DNA from: Cryptomeria japonica
Lineage: Eukaryota; Streptophyta; Pinopsida; Cupressales; Cupressaceae
NCBI RefSeq assembly: GCF_030272615.1
Contig: NC_081412.1
Location: 669,686,852 to 669,750,851, forward strand
Length of the DNA: 64,000 nt
Reading direction: 5' to 3'
Under the pieces are notes generated by a model. It did no database searches, was not told the origin of the DNA, and was given only the letters and a program-made list of their open reading frames with translations. Both the position numbers and the translations under genes were made by a program. Positions 37,224 to 49,125 of the stretch are shown here, in pieces. Numbering within the stretch: position 1 is the first letter of the stretch; each line of letters starts with the position of its first letter.

Positions 37224-37865
37224 CTATGAATGATGACTTGCTATCAAGGATTCTAAAATTTGGACACAATATTTTTTAGCGTATTGCCAAAAGGCTTCTA
37301 TTTTTGTCTCTTCTTTGATTTGATTTTCAAGGTCTATGTCAATTTGTACTGACTTCCAAACTTCATCATCTATGATAGCTTTAACTATGTCGTATTGGTC
37401 TTAATCAACTGTCAATTCCTTAGCAAGGATATTCAAACCATCAATTATTTTTAATTAAATGTTGTTTAGACCAAGATCGGGTTGCTCAAATGGGAATTTA
37501 TTGTTTCCTTTTAGACCCATACATTGAAGACTACAATGTAGACTATGCAGAACCTAGGAATGATTGACACTTTTCTTTTTAGGAACTCTGACAAGGATTT
37601 AGAAATTCTTCTATGGTACTTTTGACCAGTTGTCTGATGGCTTCCTTTTGAGTTGTCTTTTTTATCGTTTTCCTCAATTTTCATCAAGATGAATAGATTT
37701 ATGGATCTCATTATCTATGATAGTTTCAACTATATCATACTGAGCATGATTGACTTTCAATTTTCAAGCGAAGTTTCCCAAACTATCAATTATTGCTAAT
37801 TGGTCATTGTTCAGTCCAAGATCAGGTTGTTTGAATGTAAATTGACCGTCTCCTTTCAGACCCAT
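37224..37865 (-). pseudogene. ORF upstream of gag, made of two tandem 345-bp units
   Basis: On the Tat strand, two units start with MGLKG (ATG at 37865 and at 37520), exactly 345 bases or 115 codons apart. Both then read QPDLGLNN, an II(D) motif, and a Q/D-QYDIV-x-x-IIDD/N-E motif. The second ends at TAG 37226-37224 after ASHHS. Each carries internal stops. Similarity kept at protein level, with a period divisible by three, shows this was coding. Function is unknown. Its position before gag matches ORF1 of Ogre-type elements, but I saw no sequence evidence that they are homologous. Confidence 0.6.
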
Positions 37866-39289
37866 GGACTTAGGTATTCTTCCTATACTCTAATGAAACA
37901 TTGAACTCTATATGAGTGGATGCAAACTTGATTGAGGACTAGCCTTTTGAGGTGTGATGACTTGTGTAATGACTTTGTGTAGTATAATGACACTAAAAGA
38001 CTCATGCATGAACTAGATGCCTAAGAATTAAGATCACTTGGAAATTACATATTTTCCATCTTTGAATTCTTGCAAATATTTTGATTTGATATTGATGTTG
38101 ATATTGACACTTGACTTTATTGAAGGATTTGATCTTTTTGATGTTCTTAAAAAAACTTTGGTTGAGGTTCAATTTTCTTTTTGCTCTTTTCTAGAATGTT
38201 TGAATTTGTTGAAATGTGGCAAAGGACATAGAAGACACATAAAAAAGAATAATACCATGAAAAGAATACTTGTTTAAGGAACCTTTTCAAATCCCCATGA
38301 GTGTTGGAGTCCTTTTCAAAACCCCATTTTGTTTTCATTGTATTTGGGCAATTTGATAGCATATTAAGAAAACTCTCCTAAGGTAAAAAGGTCACAAGTA
38401 TTACCACAACCCACATCTTGATACTCTATTAGCTCAAATAGCCCTATCACACCCTAGGGTGTGGCCATTTTTTTCCTTTTTCTAGAAATTAGACCAAAGA
38501 AGATTGCTCCTTAATTGGCCTGTTATGTAGGGAGATTTCTCTTCCCCACCCTTGCACTATGATAATCCAAGTGTTTGGTTACTAACTTAGTTGGGCTTCT
38601 AATTTCTAAGGTGTTTAGAAAGGGTTCCATTTGAGTGGTCACAATCAGCAACATTTTACACTCCATTGAGGGAGGCCTCCCAATCTGTAGAGGTTACGCT
38701 CTACATTTTTTAACGTATCGTATAGGCACTAAGGAAGACATAATGCCATTGTGACAACATGTAACACTCATCACATATGATTTTCATCACATACCCATTT
38801 ATTTATAGTGGCTTGGATTCTTGTCTTTACCCGTTGCCACTTAGGTCATCCCTCTCACTTGGCCTTATGGGCTACTTGGGAGGAAGGCCTTCTAATGGTG
38901 TTATCCTAATGCAGAAAATGAAATAAAGTATGAAAAAGGTGAGAATGGATTTTTGATCACCCAAAAAAGGGGAGAGCATATACCTATCACCTTGAAGACA
39001 TAAAGAACAATGATTCCTTTTAAACCTTCATTGCAATGTTTTGTAAACTATTGGAGATGTTGCTCCAAAACGACATGGGGTTCATTTTAACCATCATAGA
39101 AATGATGAAAGTTGTATTGTTCTTTATTAAAAGCATCAAAGAGAAACATTTCTACCTTAACCCTGCAAAGAAAATAACATTAGCAGGCATATGGTGGGCT
39201 ATCCAGCCTAATTTTCTCAGTTATAGAGTTCTGTCTTTTCAAAAACAGAGAGCAATCCTAATAAAAACCAAAATTTAATAAGGACAGAA
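37866..39289. other. leader or LTR-like region of the Tat element
   Basis: There is no coding region I can support. On the minus strand a TATA-like CTATAAATAAATGG near 38805 is followed by a mixed-composition stretch that could be the R/U5 part of an LTR. No primer site was recognised. Confidence 0.35.
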
Positions 39290-40020
39290 TGCAAAAAACC
39301 TAAACTGGCAATTGCAAACTAACTATTGAGCAATTACGAACTGATGTCTAATCAATTGTGAACCGATATGCTATCAATTGGGAATTACTATGATAGCAAT
39401 TACGAATTGATGTCTGAGCAATTGCATAACATTATCAAGTCAATTGCTCATCAGTTAAATGCAAAAAAGAAATTATTATTTTTTAAAATTTAAAATTTAG
39501 ATAGAAGAAAATGATAGAAGATAGAGATTTTATTCTGCAATGAGGTTATCCCAAATCACACAAGCCATCACATCAATCTCGTCATAAAATTTATACTTGG
39601 CAATGATTTGACGGATGCTCCTCTGGTATTAGGTGATTTATTCTCTTTCTTCAATTTCACGAAGCTCTCTTTCTGCTTTTAGGATTCTTTGGTATGCTCT
39701 CTACGCTCTCCTATGATGTATTTCCCTCCTTGCACTTGATATCTTGATGGTCACCTTTCCTGCCATTGGGTTAGAACCATTTTATGCCAAAAAATGAAAA
39801 TTTCTAGAATTGAAAGATTTTTAAGGGTTAGAAGCACAATATCAATTAATGAAGAAATGACAAAGAAAATTTAACTTTTACACCCTTTTTAAGAAATTGC
39901 ATGAGTTTTTAGCAATTGTGTAGCAATGCAATATTAATTGAGATGTATTTTAATAGCAATTATGAACTAATAATCATAATTGCGAATTTCTATAAGGGAA
40001 ATTGCGAACTACTTTTTTTG
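39290..40020. repeat. GCAATT-NCGAA word clusters flanking a short ORF
   Basis: Clusters at 39290-39440 and 39880-40020 repeat words such as AGCAATTACGAA and CAATTGCGAAC. Between them lies the 39766-39530 ORF. The clusters resemble 24740-24960. Confidence 0.45.
39530..39766 (-). pseudogene. small ORF (78 codons) with three stops, unknown
   Basis: From the ATG at 39766 to TAA 39530-39532 there is one frame with three internal stops (TAG, TAA, TAA). The text is rich in charged helix formers (AYQRILKAERELREIEERE) and ends IDVMACVIWDNLIAE. Each stop can be explained by one C-to-T or G-to-A change. I do not recognise the family. It could be an exon or a small ORF of a repeat. Confidence 0.4.
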
Positions 40021-41129
40021 GGCTCGCACGGATTTGTGAAATCAAATAAAACAACAAGCGAAGGTTAGACAAGTTTCACATCAGGTTCACTAGTTGTTTT
40101 CATGCTTAAAATCATCATGTTGAAATAGGAAATAAGGACGAATCACCAAATCCCTAACTATCAAAGCAATTTCAAACATAAACCAATAGAAATTAACGCA
40201 AAATAAAAATGAATTCAAACAAATGAAACTTCCTCTTCTTGCATTGTGGCTTCCATTGCACTTCTTTGAATTGTGCTTGTAGATGGCTCTCGGGTATTGC
40301 ACTAGGATTCCTGCATAGATTAGCCAATTGTTTGAAGACTTTGATTCTAGATTGAAATGAGAAAAGAGGTTGAATTTATAGATTTTCAACACAAAGGAGG
40401 CGAGAAATAGAACTCAAGTGTTGATTAACAGATAACTGATTTTGATTGACCCGTTAACTCATTAAATTGACTTGTTTATTAGGATGATTGGAGAGTGATC
40501 TCAATTGATTGATCAGTAGACAAAATTGACTAGTTAGTTGACTAAATTGATTGAGTAGTTAGAAAAAGGTGATTGAGAGTTAAAAAGGATGATTGATGAG
40601 TTAATTGAGTTAATTGATTTGATCAATCAGTTCTAATTTTAGCATGTGTTGTAGGATTTTGAAATTGAATTTTCTTTTCATTTTCAATTTGGATTTGAGT
40701 TTGGACTTTTGAATGCTGAAATGCACATGAAATTTAGTAAAATTTAGATTTGGTGAAATGTGAATTTGGAGGAAATGAAATTAATTTGAATTAAGTGAAA
40801 TTTGAATTTGGGAGAAGATGAAATGAAAATTAGATGGAAGTAATTGGAATTATAATTTGGGGATTGAAAGAATTCAATTAATTAATTAAATAATAAAGAT
40901 TATTTAACTAAAGAAAATATTGCAATTAATTAAATAAATAATATTTAATTAATATTTGAGATAGGATTAATTAAATAGCATGATGAAGTGATAGAAATTT
41001 GAATAATTAGTAATATTGGATGTGATGATTAGATTAAATAATTAGTTTAATCAAATAATTAAAGAATTACTTAATTAAATAGATGAATAATTAGTGTAGG
41101 ATTAAAAAGACATTTTTTAGGTGTCTACA
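40021..41129 (-). repeat. candidate LTR segment of the Tat element
   Basis: Very AT-rich, with ATTAATTAAATAA phrases and repeated TTGATTGA/AGTTAATTG words (40440-40640). On the minus strand it begins TGTAGACACC, a plausible LTR start, at 41129. ATTCC follows on the right as a possible half of a target duplication. The partner LTR was not found. Confidence 0.4.
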
Positions 41130-41449
41130 ATTCCCACTCATCCTTCACTTAGTCATTTTAGCATTCCATCTTGCCTATCCATCCCATTCTCAATCCATTC
41201 ATCCTTCATCCATTTCATCATCCTTTGGGCACATTTGGAGAGCCACCACATTCAAGCAAGAGGAGCACATCAAATTAAGTGAAGCATCAAAGGGAGCATC
41301 TTCCACTTCATCAAGCTCAATCCGAGGGAGAGGTGAAAGACAAGGTATAAAGTTCGTTGTTTGCTTTTGCATTGTATCTTGTTTGATTTCTTTGCATTCT
41401 AACCTCCTTTGTCCCTTCATTCTTTGTTCTGTCTTTTTCACCATCTTCA
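41130..41449. other. unassigned stretch
   Basis: It is pyrimidine-rich on the + strand, with CATCC/ATTCATCC words. No gene, LTR end or known motif was seen. Confidence 0.35.
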
Positions 41450-41697
41450 ATATTATCATAGATTGAGCGAGCATAAAGCTTTGGATGAGTTATAGTAAGT
41501 ATGTTAACTCTATGTTGGAGAGATTTAGCATGACAAGTTGCAACATGTTAGTTGTTTTATTGTTATAGGGGGAAAAGATTTTTGTGTCTCTGGACTATCC
41601 AAAAACTCTTGTTGTGATGGAGAACATGACTACAGTACCTTATGCAAGTGTTGTTGGTAGCTTGATGTATGATATGGTATGTACTAGGCCAAACTAT
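41450..41697 (+). pseudogene. copia RT/RNase H scrap, cut by element E
   Basis: It aligns in protein to B at about 10900-11110: KLW-S, then -LERF--, then VPYASVVGSLMYDMVCTRP, the junction between RT and RNase H. One stop (TAG 41567-41569) lies in a shared frame. It ends exactly where the E LTR begins, so E was inserted in an older B-type copia element whose other half is not seen in this window. Confidence 0.7.
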
Positions 41698-42931
41698 TGA
41701 AATTATGTGAACATTGTCATTGTTGTGATTGATGTCAAACCTGGTCATCTGGATTGGTTTGGATGTGGTATATTGAGAAGATGAGGCAGGTATAACTTAT
41801 GATGTTGTGTAACAATGGAAAATGGGTAAATATGTTATGAAGAGATATAAGGTATATGTGATGCGGAGCTATAAAGTTTGTATAACTCTCTAGAGTCATT
41901 TGTAGAGGTGACAAAAAATATTATATCTTGATCATAGTAGTTTATGTTTAAAGTTTTTGTCATGGTTATGTCACTTGTATCTTGTATTTTGTGCTATAAA
42001 TTCCATATTCCAAAATCAGTGGCATTCGTATTATGGAGTTATTTTTATGATGCTTGAGAATTATGCTTATGGATCCATTCTTATGGGTTTGATAGATGCT
42101 TCTTTGGTCTCAATATGTGAAGCATGTAGAAGATCAGTGAAGGCCAACTTAGTTATCATATCTTTGATCCAAAAAATTTTGGTAACGTGTTGATTCAAGA
42201 AATTATATCTTTGGATAAATCATTTGTGATTGGCCCACATATCATTTTGCTGATTGGTCTTACTAGTATATATATGTACACATATACAAATGTAGAAGAC
42301 ACGAGTGTGAAAATAGGGTGTGTATGATCGATTATAGTGTGTGAAGTGCGAGTTGTAGACAATAGAGTAGTTGGAGCAGAGTCAAAGAGAAGAGTTGTAT
42401 TGTATTTTTCCTTTCCCGGATCTATTGTAGTGCATTGATCAGTGTTAGCACAAATATTCTTTATCAGATCTTCTATGAGTTATTATTTTGTGATATGATC
42501 TTTGAATGGAACTGATTCTATGAATTCAGAGATGCACCTTTACTTAGTTCACCCTTTTTTGTTGCAGTGAGCATTTTGGCTATGAGCCGCTTCTATAATC
42601 TTGTAGTGAACATTTTGGCAGTAAGTGATTTTTCTAAGTTGGTAGTAAGCCACCCATTTTGTAAACATCATATAACTAGTTATATTATCTTGAGAGTTAA
42701 CCCTCTCCATGGTTTTTTCCCATTTGGTTTTTCCATGTATAAAATACAATATTTATTTTGTGGTTGTGTTTTCATGTTTATTATGTATTTGATATTTCAT
42801 GATTGATGTGTTTAATTGTTCAATCTGATTTAACAGTGAGAGGCTCAGAAGTTGGGAATTTTTTTTATGAATCTATGGGAATACTAATTCACTCCCCTCT
42901 TAGTATTCTAGTCTCTTCAACCAATCCAACA
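41698..42931 (+). repeat. 5' LTR of element E (about 1234 bp)
   Basis: It starts TGAAATTATGTGAACATTGTC and ends CCAACA just before a primer site. The GATTGATGTCAA word near its start also occurs near the starts of the A, C, D and H LTRs, so it belongs to the same broad group. No partner LTR lies in the window. Confidence 0.75.
42879..42908 (+). promoter_or_regulatory. stem-loop with C-rich loop near the LTR end (E)
   Basis: GAATACTAA (42879-42887) pairs perfectly with TTAGTATTC (42900-42908) around TTCACTCCCCTC. The arms differ from those of A and C at paired positions, so pairing is kept by double changes. Confidence 0.65.
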
Positions 42932-42933
42932 AT

Positions 42934-42945
42934 TGGTATCAGAGA
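42934..42945 (+). other. primer-binding site of element E
   Basis: TGGTATCAGAGA lies two bases after the LTR. It matches the initiator-Met site except for the last base. Confidence 0.85.
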
Positions 42946-43011
42946 TTTGGTCCCTTTCTTGTAAGATTGACCGCTTGAGGGAGATCCTTGTTGGTTGAAT
43001 CATGGCACCTA

Positions 43012-43435
43012 TGTGTATGACTAGAGAATTTTCATTGGATGAAGATTTGTACAGAGCTCTTGAAGATCTGGAAAGTGTTGAATTAGAGAATGAGGAATTA
43101 AAGGAGAATGTGAAGGTAGCGAATGAATGTGTGTAGAAGTTGAGAGAGAAAATCTGAAAATTCAAATGGAGGCATAATGAAGTTAACAATTAGTTGAAGT
43201 AGGCGAATGAGACTGTTAAAGACCTGAAATAGAATATTGAGGAAAGAAATAAGATAGAGGAATTTCAAAAATAGTCAATCAAGTTGAAGACCAAGGAATG
43301 TGAGAAGCTAGAGAAAGAAGTGAATAAGTTGAAGGCATAAAATAAGTTTCTTGATAGTAGTAAGCTTCTAGAAGAGTTGATCAACATGCAAAAAGCTAAT
43401 TTAGACAAGACTAGACTTGGATTTCAGCTAGGTGA
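43012..43435 (+). pseudogene. element E gag, N-terminal coiled-coil part
   Basis: It starts at the ATG at 43012 (MAPMCMTREFSLDEDLYRALEDLE) and is rich in Leu, Glu and Lys with a strong coiled-coil look. Stops are scattered (for example TAG at 43135 and 43189). The usual UBN2-type copia gag domain is not seen before the coiled coil, so either this gag differs or an upstream part was deleted. The frame runs directly across the D insertion: LDKTRLGFQL before D joins GECSNKNRK after it (50188 onward). Confidence 0.7.
43431..43435 (+). repeat. target-site duplication of element D (GGTGA)
   Basis: GGTGA at 43431-43435 is repeated exactly at 50188-50192. It shows D inserted as a unit inside the E gag. 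Confidence 0.95.
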
Positions 43436-44497
43436 TGTTAGGTCCTAGGGACAACTGAGAGGGGGGGGGTGTGAATTAGTTGTCTAATAAATTCAAACAA
43501 AAAAACTTAACCAACTTAATGTTTAATACTGGTGAACAAGTCTGTTATACTCGTGGATAGATTTAATAGATAAATGCAATAACAGTAAAGATTAAAGCAT
43601 GAAACAAAAGGACAAAGTCATCCACAACACATAACACCAATATTTGTATGTGGAAACCCTGTAAGGGGAAAAAACATGGTGGGAAACCTTACCCACAATC
43701 AAATGATACTATTGCAGATAGTAAGTGTACATAAATGGGGTCTACACATGTAGAAAGGCCAAGTGCCTAGAGCTCACTGCTCAATAACAAATGGGAGTCA
43801 CACTGACTACAATTGGATGGTTAAATCCAATAAAAATGTACTACACAAAATAGCATCCTCATATGCTAGATTCAGTACCGGTGTAGTTCTGATACGCTTT
43901 CATAAAAACCTTGCTTCACCTTCAAATGATGTCTTTATGTATAGCTCTGCTTAATCTCACATATACCTTCACACTTATCCTTTTTCATATTCCTCATTTG
44001 ATCTTACAAATAAGATCTTACATTTATACCATAACCTAAGACCAATTTTAGTAGGTCGACTCTATAAGATATTACAATAAAAACATTTTACAAACAATAT
44101 AATATCTGATGCAATAACCGATTGAACATGTTGGCTTAATGCATTTACAACAATAATTAATCATCTCCATAGTGTGCCATGCTGATCTGGAAAAGATAAA
44201 CCTGCCGGTGTAACCCTGGATAACCCTAGACCTATTTGCCAGTAAAAGCAAATATGCAAATATGAATATACCAATGATTAATTTATTAAGAAAAGATTTC
44301 CACATGATGTCTTAGACATTACCAAGTGTTTTCCATATCATTTCGAGTGCCGGTGATCATTATATCCTGCTGGTGTACCATATACCAGTAACTATGCAAT
44401 AGTTACTTGCTTGTCGGTGAATGCTGTTGGATCTTCAAAGTGCTAGTGTTTTAGTAGGTGTTGACATCAATGACAAAACCATACCAAAATACCAACA
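43436..44497 (-). repeat. 3' LTR of element D (left copy)
   Basis: On the minus strand it runs from TGTTGGTATTTTGG to CCTAACA. It holds a G/C run and the stem-loop (43451-43484 region, ACAACTGA with TTAGTTGT, one wobble). Confidence 0.94.
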
Positions 44498-44498
44498 A

Positions 44499-44510
44499 TC
44501 TCCCCCTTTG
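44499..44510 (-). other. polypurine tract of element D
   Basis: On the minus strand CAAAGGGGGAGA abuts the 3' LTR. A second similar run lies at about 44749-44760. Confidence 0.82.
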
Positions 44511-44919
44511 GCATTGATGGCAACACAAGATGGAAAAACCATCAAAGTGCCAAAACAAAAATGCCAAATACCAAAAACCAACAATCTCCAAAAAGATCAT
44601 AACCAGAAATCAAAATACAAATACAGAGAGTAATAATCTCTCTTAAACAACAATCTCTCCCCTTGGGAGAAACATGTGTTTTCCTTGTGTTTTCCATACC
44701 AATCTCTCCCCAAAAGATAATAAAGATAATGTGTTTTTCCATAGATATCTCTCCCCCTTTGACATCAAATGCCAAAGTTTCAACAAAACCAATTTCAGAT
44801 ACAAAATACCAATCAATTTCAATATACCAAGTACTCCTCCTTAGAAGTAGCTTCCTTATCAAAGCCAGAGTAAAATATTTCTCTATTAATTCTATTGGTT
44901 GATGACAAACATCAACTCT

Positions 44920-47900
44920 CTAAGTGTCTATCGGTGGGGGTATGACCCCAAGCTATTCTCTAAGATATTCAAAAGTCTCTTTAGGAAGAGGTTTAGTGAA
45001 AATGTCTGCAAGATGCTCTTTAGTATTCACATAAACCAATTTTATTTCTTTTGCTTCAATTTTCTCCCTTAGAAAATTCAATTTGATTGAAACATGTTTT
45101 GTTTTAGAATGTAATAACAGATTCTTAGATATATCAATTGATGTTGTGATGTCACAATAGATAGTTATAGGTTCCTTGCATTTTACCTTTAAGTCTTTCA
45201 ACATTTATTTAAGCAATAGTACCTATGTACAGTTAGTTGCTGCTGCAACATATTATGATTCTGCTGTTGATAAAGATGTACAACTCTGTTTCTTACTCAA
45301 CCAAGAAACTAATCTGTTTCCAAGAAAAAATGCTCCGCCAGTGGTTCTTTTTCTATCATCAATGTCTCCTGCCCAATTTGCATCTATGTATGCACATAGA
45401 TCAAAGTTTTCATCTTGAGGATACCATAATCCAAGATTTGGGGTGCCTTGTAAGTACCTAACAATCCTTTTTACTATTGATTCATGATTTTCTCTAGGAT
45501 TACTCTGATATCTTGAAACAATACATACTGCATTCATGATATCAGGTCTGGTTTGTGTCAAATACAATAAACCTCCTATGATGGATTTGTAGCTAGTGGG
45601 ATTCATAGGTGTAGATTCATCTCTTAAGGATAGTTTGTCATTTGTAGTAATAGGTGTGCTTATCGGTTTAGAGTTTTCCATCCCAAATTTCTTGAGTAAC
45701 TCTAAGTATTTTGATTGACTTAAGAATATACCTTTATCAGTCTGTGATATCTGTAATCCTAAAAAAGAATCTTATTTCACCAATCATAAACATTTCAAAT
45801 TCTTGCTGCATTTTAATAGAAAAGTCTTTACACAATCTATCTTCTCCTCCAAAAACCATATCATCAACAAAAACTTCAATAGCCAAGATGTCATCATTAG
45901 TCACTTTATAGTATAAATTACTGTCAGCATTACCTTTAGAAAAACCAATCTTCAAAAGATACTTATCTAATCTTGCATACCAAGCTCTTGGAGCTTGCTT
46001 CAATCCATACAAAGATTTCCTTAACCTGCAAACCATATCTTTGTCATCTGTCAAAGAAAATCCATTAGGTTGTTCAATATAAACTCCCTCTTCAAGATCT
46101 CCATTCAGAAATACACATTTAATATCCATTTGATAAACTTTGTAGTTCTTGTGTGCTACAAAAGCCAAGAATAATCTGACTGCCTCAATTCTAGCTACCG
46201 GTGCAAAGGTTTCATTATAGTCAATTCCTTCTTTTTGAGAATATGCCTTACACACTAGTCTTGCTTTATTTCTGATAACCTTACCATCTTCATTAAGTTT
46301 GTTTCTGAATACCCATTTGGTTCCAATTACATTTTTATCTTTAGGCCGGGGAACTAATGTCCAAGTATTGTTTTTCTCAATTTGTTCTCATTCTTCTTCC
46401 ATAGCTTTAGTCCAATATTTATCTTCACATGCCTCATTAACTGATGATGGTTCAATTTGAGAAATACGACATACCTCTTCATTTTCCAGTTTTCCTCTAG
46501 TCATAACTCATTTATGCTTGTTTCCAATTATCTTATCTTCAGAATGATTCAGTCTTACATACCGAGGTGTCTTTGTTTTTTGTTGTTCCTCAGTCATAGT
46601 GGAATTTTTAGATGATACCAGTGTAATTGGATCTTCACTCTATACCGGTGGATTCAGTGTAGGTTCATTTAAAATTTCTATTGCCGGTTTAGAATATATG
46701 TACCTTGAAGTTCCTCTGAATTGTTCATCAATTTTCACCGTTGTACTCTCAACAATTTTCTGTAATCTCTTGTTAAAACATCTATATTCTTTTCTCTTAG
46801 ATGAATAACCTATAAATATTCCTTCATGACTTCTAGGATCAAATTTCCCAATGTACTCATCTCTTCTAATGCAACATTTACTTCCAAATATTCTAAAATA
46901 TTTAAGAGTAGGAGTAATACCAAACCATAGTTCATGAGGGGTCTTACCAGTTTCACCTTTGATGTGAATTTTGTTGAATGTATAGACCACTGTACTAACT
47001 ACTTCTATCTAATATACATGTGGTAGGTTTACTTTAGATAACATACTTCTTATTGCATCTAAGATAGTTCTATTTTTCCTTTGAACAACTCCATTTTGTT
47101 GTGGTGTTTGAGGTCCTGATAGCTATCTTCTAATTCCATTCACTTCATAGAATGTATTAAATTCCTTAGATGTGAATTCTCCTCCTTGATCTGATCTTAA
47201 ACATTTGATTTTCTTACTAGTTTCATTTTCAACCATTGCTTTGAACTGTTTGAACTTTCCAAGTGCTTCTGATTTTTCTCTGAGAAAAGTAACCCAACAC
47301 ATTCTAGAATAGTCATCAATGATTAGCATGAAATATCTATCACCTTGTAAGCTTTTAGTTCTAGCTGGACCACATAAATCAGTGTGAATTAAATCAAGAG
47401 CATTATTTGATTTTTCTGGAATACTTTTGAAACCACCTCTAACTTGTTTTCCAAATTGACATTCCTTACATACTGTATTCTGAGGTTTGACAATTTTATG
47501 TAAATCTCTATCTGCCTTAGTAGTACTGATCTTTACCATGCAATCAAAGTTTACATTACAGAGTCTCTTATGCCATAACCAACTTTCATCTATGTGTGCA
47601 ATCAAGCATATCTTTTCACTATTATTCAAATGAAAGATATTACCTCTAGTCTGGTTACCGGTTGCAATTTCTAAACTAGTTCTATTCATGATTTTGCACT
47701 TCCTTTTTTTGAATTGTAATTGAAATCCTTTCTCAACTAATTGACCAACACTCAAAAGATTATGCTTTAAAACTTCAACATAGTAGACATTGTCAGTGTT
47801 GTGCTTACCATCAAGAGATATTGAACCCTTATTTTTTATTGAACAAGCTTTGTCATCTCCAAATCTTACTAAACCGCCATCGTATTCTTGAAAGTTCAAG

Positions 47901-49069
47901 AACTTACCTTTGTCTCCTATCATATGATGTGAGCATCCTGAATCAATGATCCATTCATCCTTTATTTCAGCTTTAGTTGCCAGGGCTTGTTCTAACAGTT
48001 GAGCAGTAGGTGCCAGTTGATCTTCTATTATAGCAACAAATACCCATCCATTGTTTGCCGAATCTTCATCAGAATCATCAATCACACCTTCATCAACAAT
48101 GTAGCAAGATTTGTCTTTATTCTTCTTAAATTTGTATCTCTGATATTCAAGGTTAGGCTTGTATGTTCTTCTAGCTTCTTCTCTTAGTCTAGCATGTCTA
48201 TCAGGGCATCTTGAAGACATATGACCGATCTTATTGCAGTTAAAACATTTAAACGGTGCTTTACCTTCATACTTACTTCCAACTGGTCCTTTAGGCATTT
48301 TCCTTGCAAATAGTGCTTCAAGTTCTTCAAGTTCTTCATTTTCTTTCTTGCTTTCTTCAAGTTCTCTTGCATAAAAGGTTTTCCAATCAGATTTGTCAAA
48401 TGATGGAGCAGATGATGTTGATGCTTTAAAGGCCAAATCTCTCTTAATAGTAGCAATAGGACCAAATTCCTCAATTTCAAAAGCTGAAAGTTTCCCAATC
48501 AATGTATCCCTAGTTATTGTTGTATTAGGCATTGTTCTTAATTCATTTATAGCACTAACCTTCATTTTATATGCTGGTGGAAATCCTCTTAAAACTTTTG
48601 AAACAATTCCATCTTCACTTAAGGTTCCTCCACAACATTTAATACGAAAAACAATTTCATTTACTCTTTCCATAAAAGAAGAAATCCTTTCATCTTCTTC
48701 CATTTTTAGATGTTCATACCTGACTCGGAAGCTTTCAAGTTTTGCAATTTTGATTGTGGAATCTCCTTCATGCAGTGTTTCCAAATGATCCCAAATAGCT
48801 TTAGCAGTAGACCTATCTGATAGTCCCATAATTTGTTGATCTAATAATGCACTCAAAAGTACTTCTCTTGCTTTGCAATCATTTTCCTAATCTTTTGTCA
48901 AGTTAGCTAGACTGGGCTGACCTGGTACAGTAGCAGTATAACTATTCTTTGTAACTTCCTGGATGTCTTTTCCAATGCAGTTTAGATGTGTCTCCATTCT
49001 GATCTTCCATATGCCATAGTTGGTTCCATCAAGTTTAGGACTGTCCTTCCTGAAATAGTTAGTAGACAT
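44920..49069 (-). pseudogene. element D copia gag-pol
   Basis: The ATG at 49069 opens MSTNYFRKDSPKLDG, identical to C, and the frame ends at TAG 44922-44920. The zinc knuckle CFNCNKIGHMSSRC is intact (about 48260), as is the protease DSG (about 47940). In integrase the first and second catalytic Asp are kept (HTDLCGP, SDQGGEF) but the Glu is changed to Gln (NGVVQR, codon 47083-47081). RT keeps FVDD (about 45860). Stops include TAG 48889-48887, TAG 47122-47120 and TAG 46639-46637, plus others near 46510, 46390 and after 45253. One extra T in a T-run near 45765 shifts the frame. The longest open stretch, 48856-47123, still covers gag, protease and most of the integrase core. Confidence 0.94.
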
Positions 49070-49111
49070 TGGATCTCCTTAAGTTGTTAACCTTCTGCAA
49101 AAGAGGACTAG

Positions 49112-49123
49112 GCTCTAATACCA
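49112..49123 (-). other. primer-binding site of element D
   Basis: Minus-strand TGGTATTAGAGC lies two bases inside the right LTR. It differs from the standard initiator-Met site at one position (C to T). Confidence 0.88.
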
Positions 49124-49125
49124 AT

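Larger units (their letters stand above)
29680..41129 (-). mobile_element. Tat/Ogre-like Ty3/gypsy element, minus strand (ends uncertain)
   Basis: Read right to left, the order is: possible LTR start TGTAGACACC at 41129; AT-rich stretch; an ORF upstream of gag (37865-37224); gag from 37101; protease; RT; RNase H; archaeal-type RNase H; integrase; pol end at 29680. RT-RH-aRH-INT is the order of the Tat lineage, and an ORF before gag is a mark of Ogre-type elements. I could not find the LTR pair. The 3' LTR is absent, diverged, or lies left of the mobile-domain ORF. No primer site was identified with confidence. Confidence 0.72.

Noticed and set aside
38691-38720. Possible tRNA or Tat primer site near the Tat leader
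   Set aside because: Only a few bases match and no cloverleaf or good complement to a tRNA 3' end could be formed.
41199-41474. 91-codon minus frame right of the Tat element
   Set aside because: It overlaps the start of the copia scrap on the other strand and shows no family features.
48393-48788. 131-codon plus frame over the D gag
   Set aside because: It is a shadow of the D gag on the minus strand.
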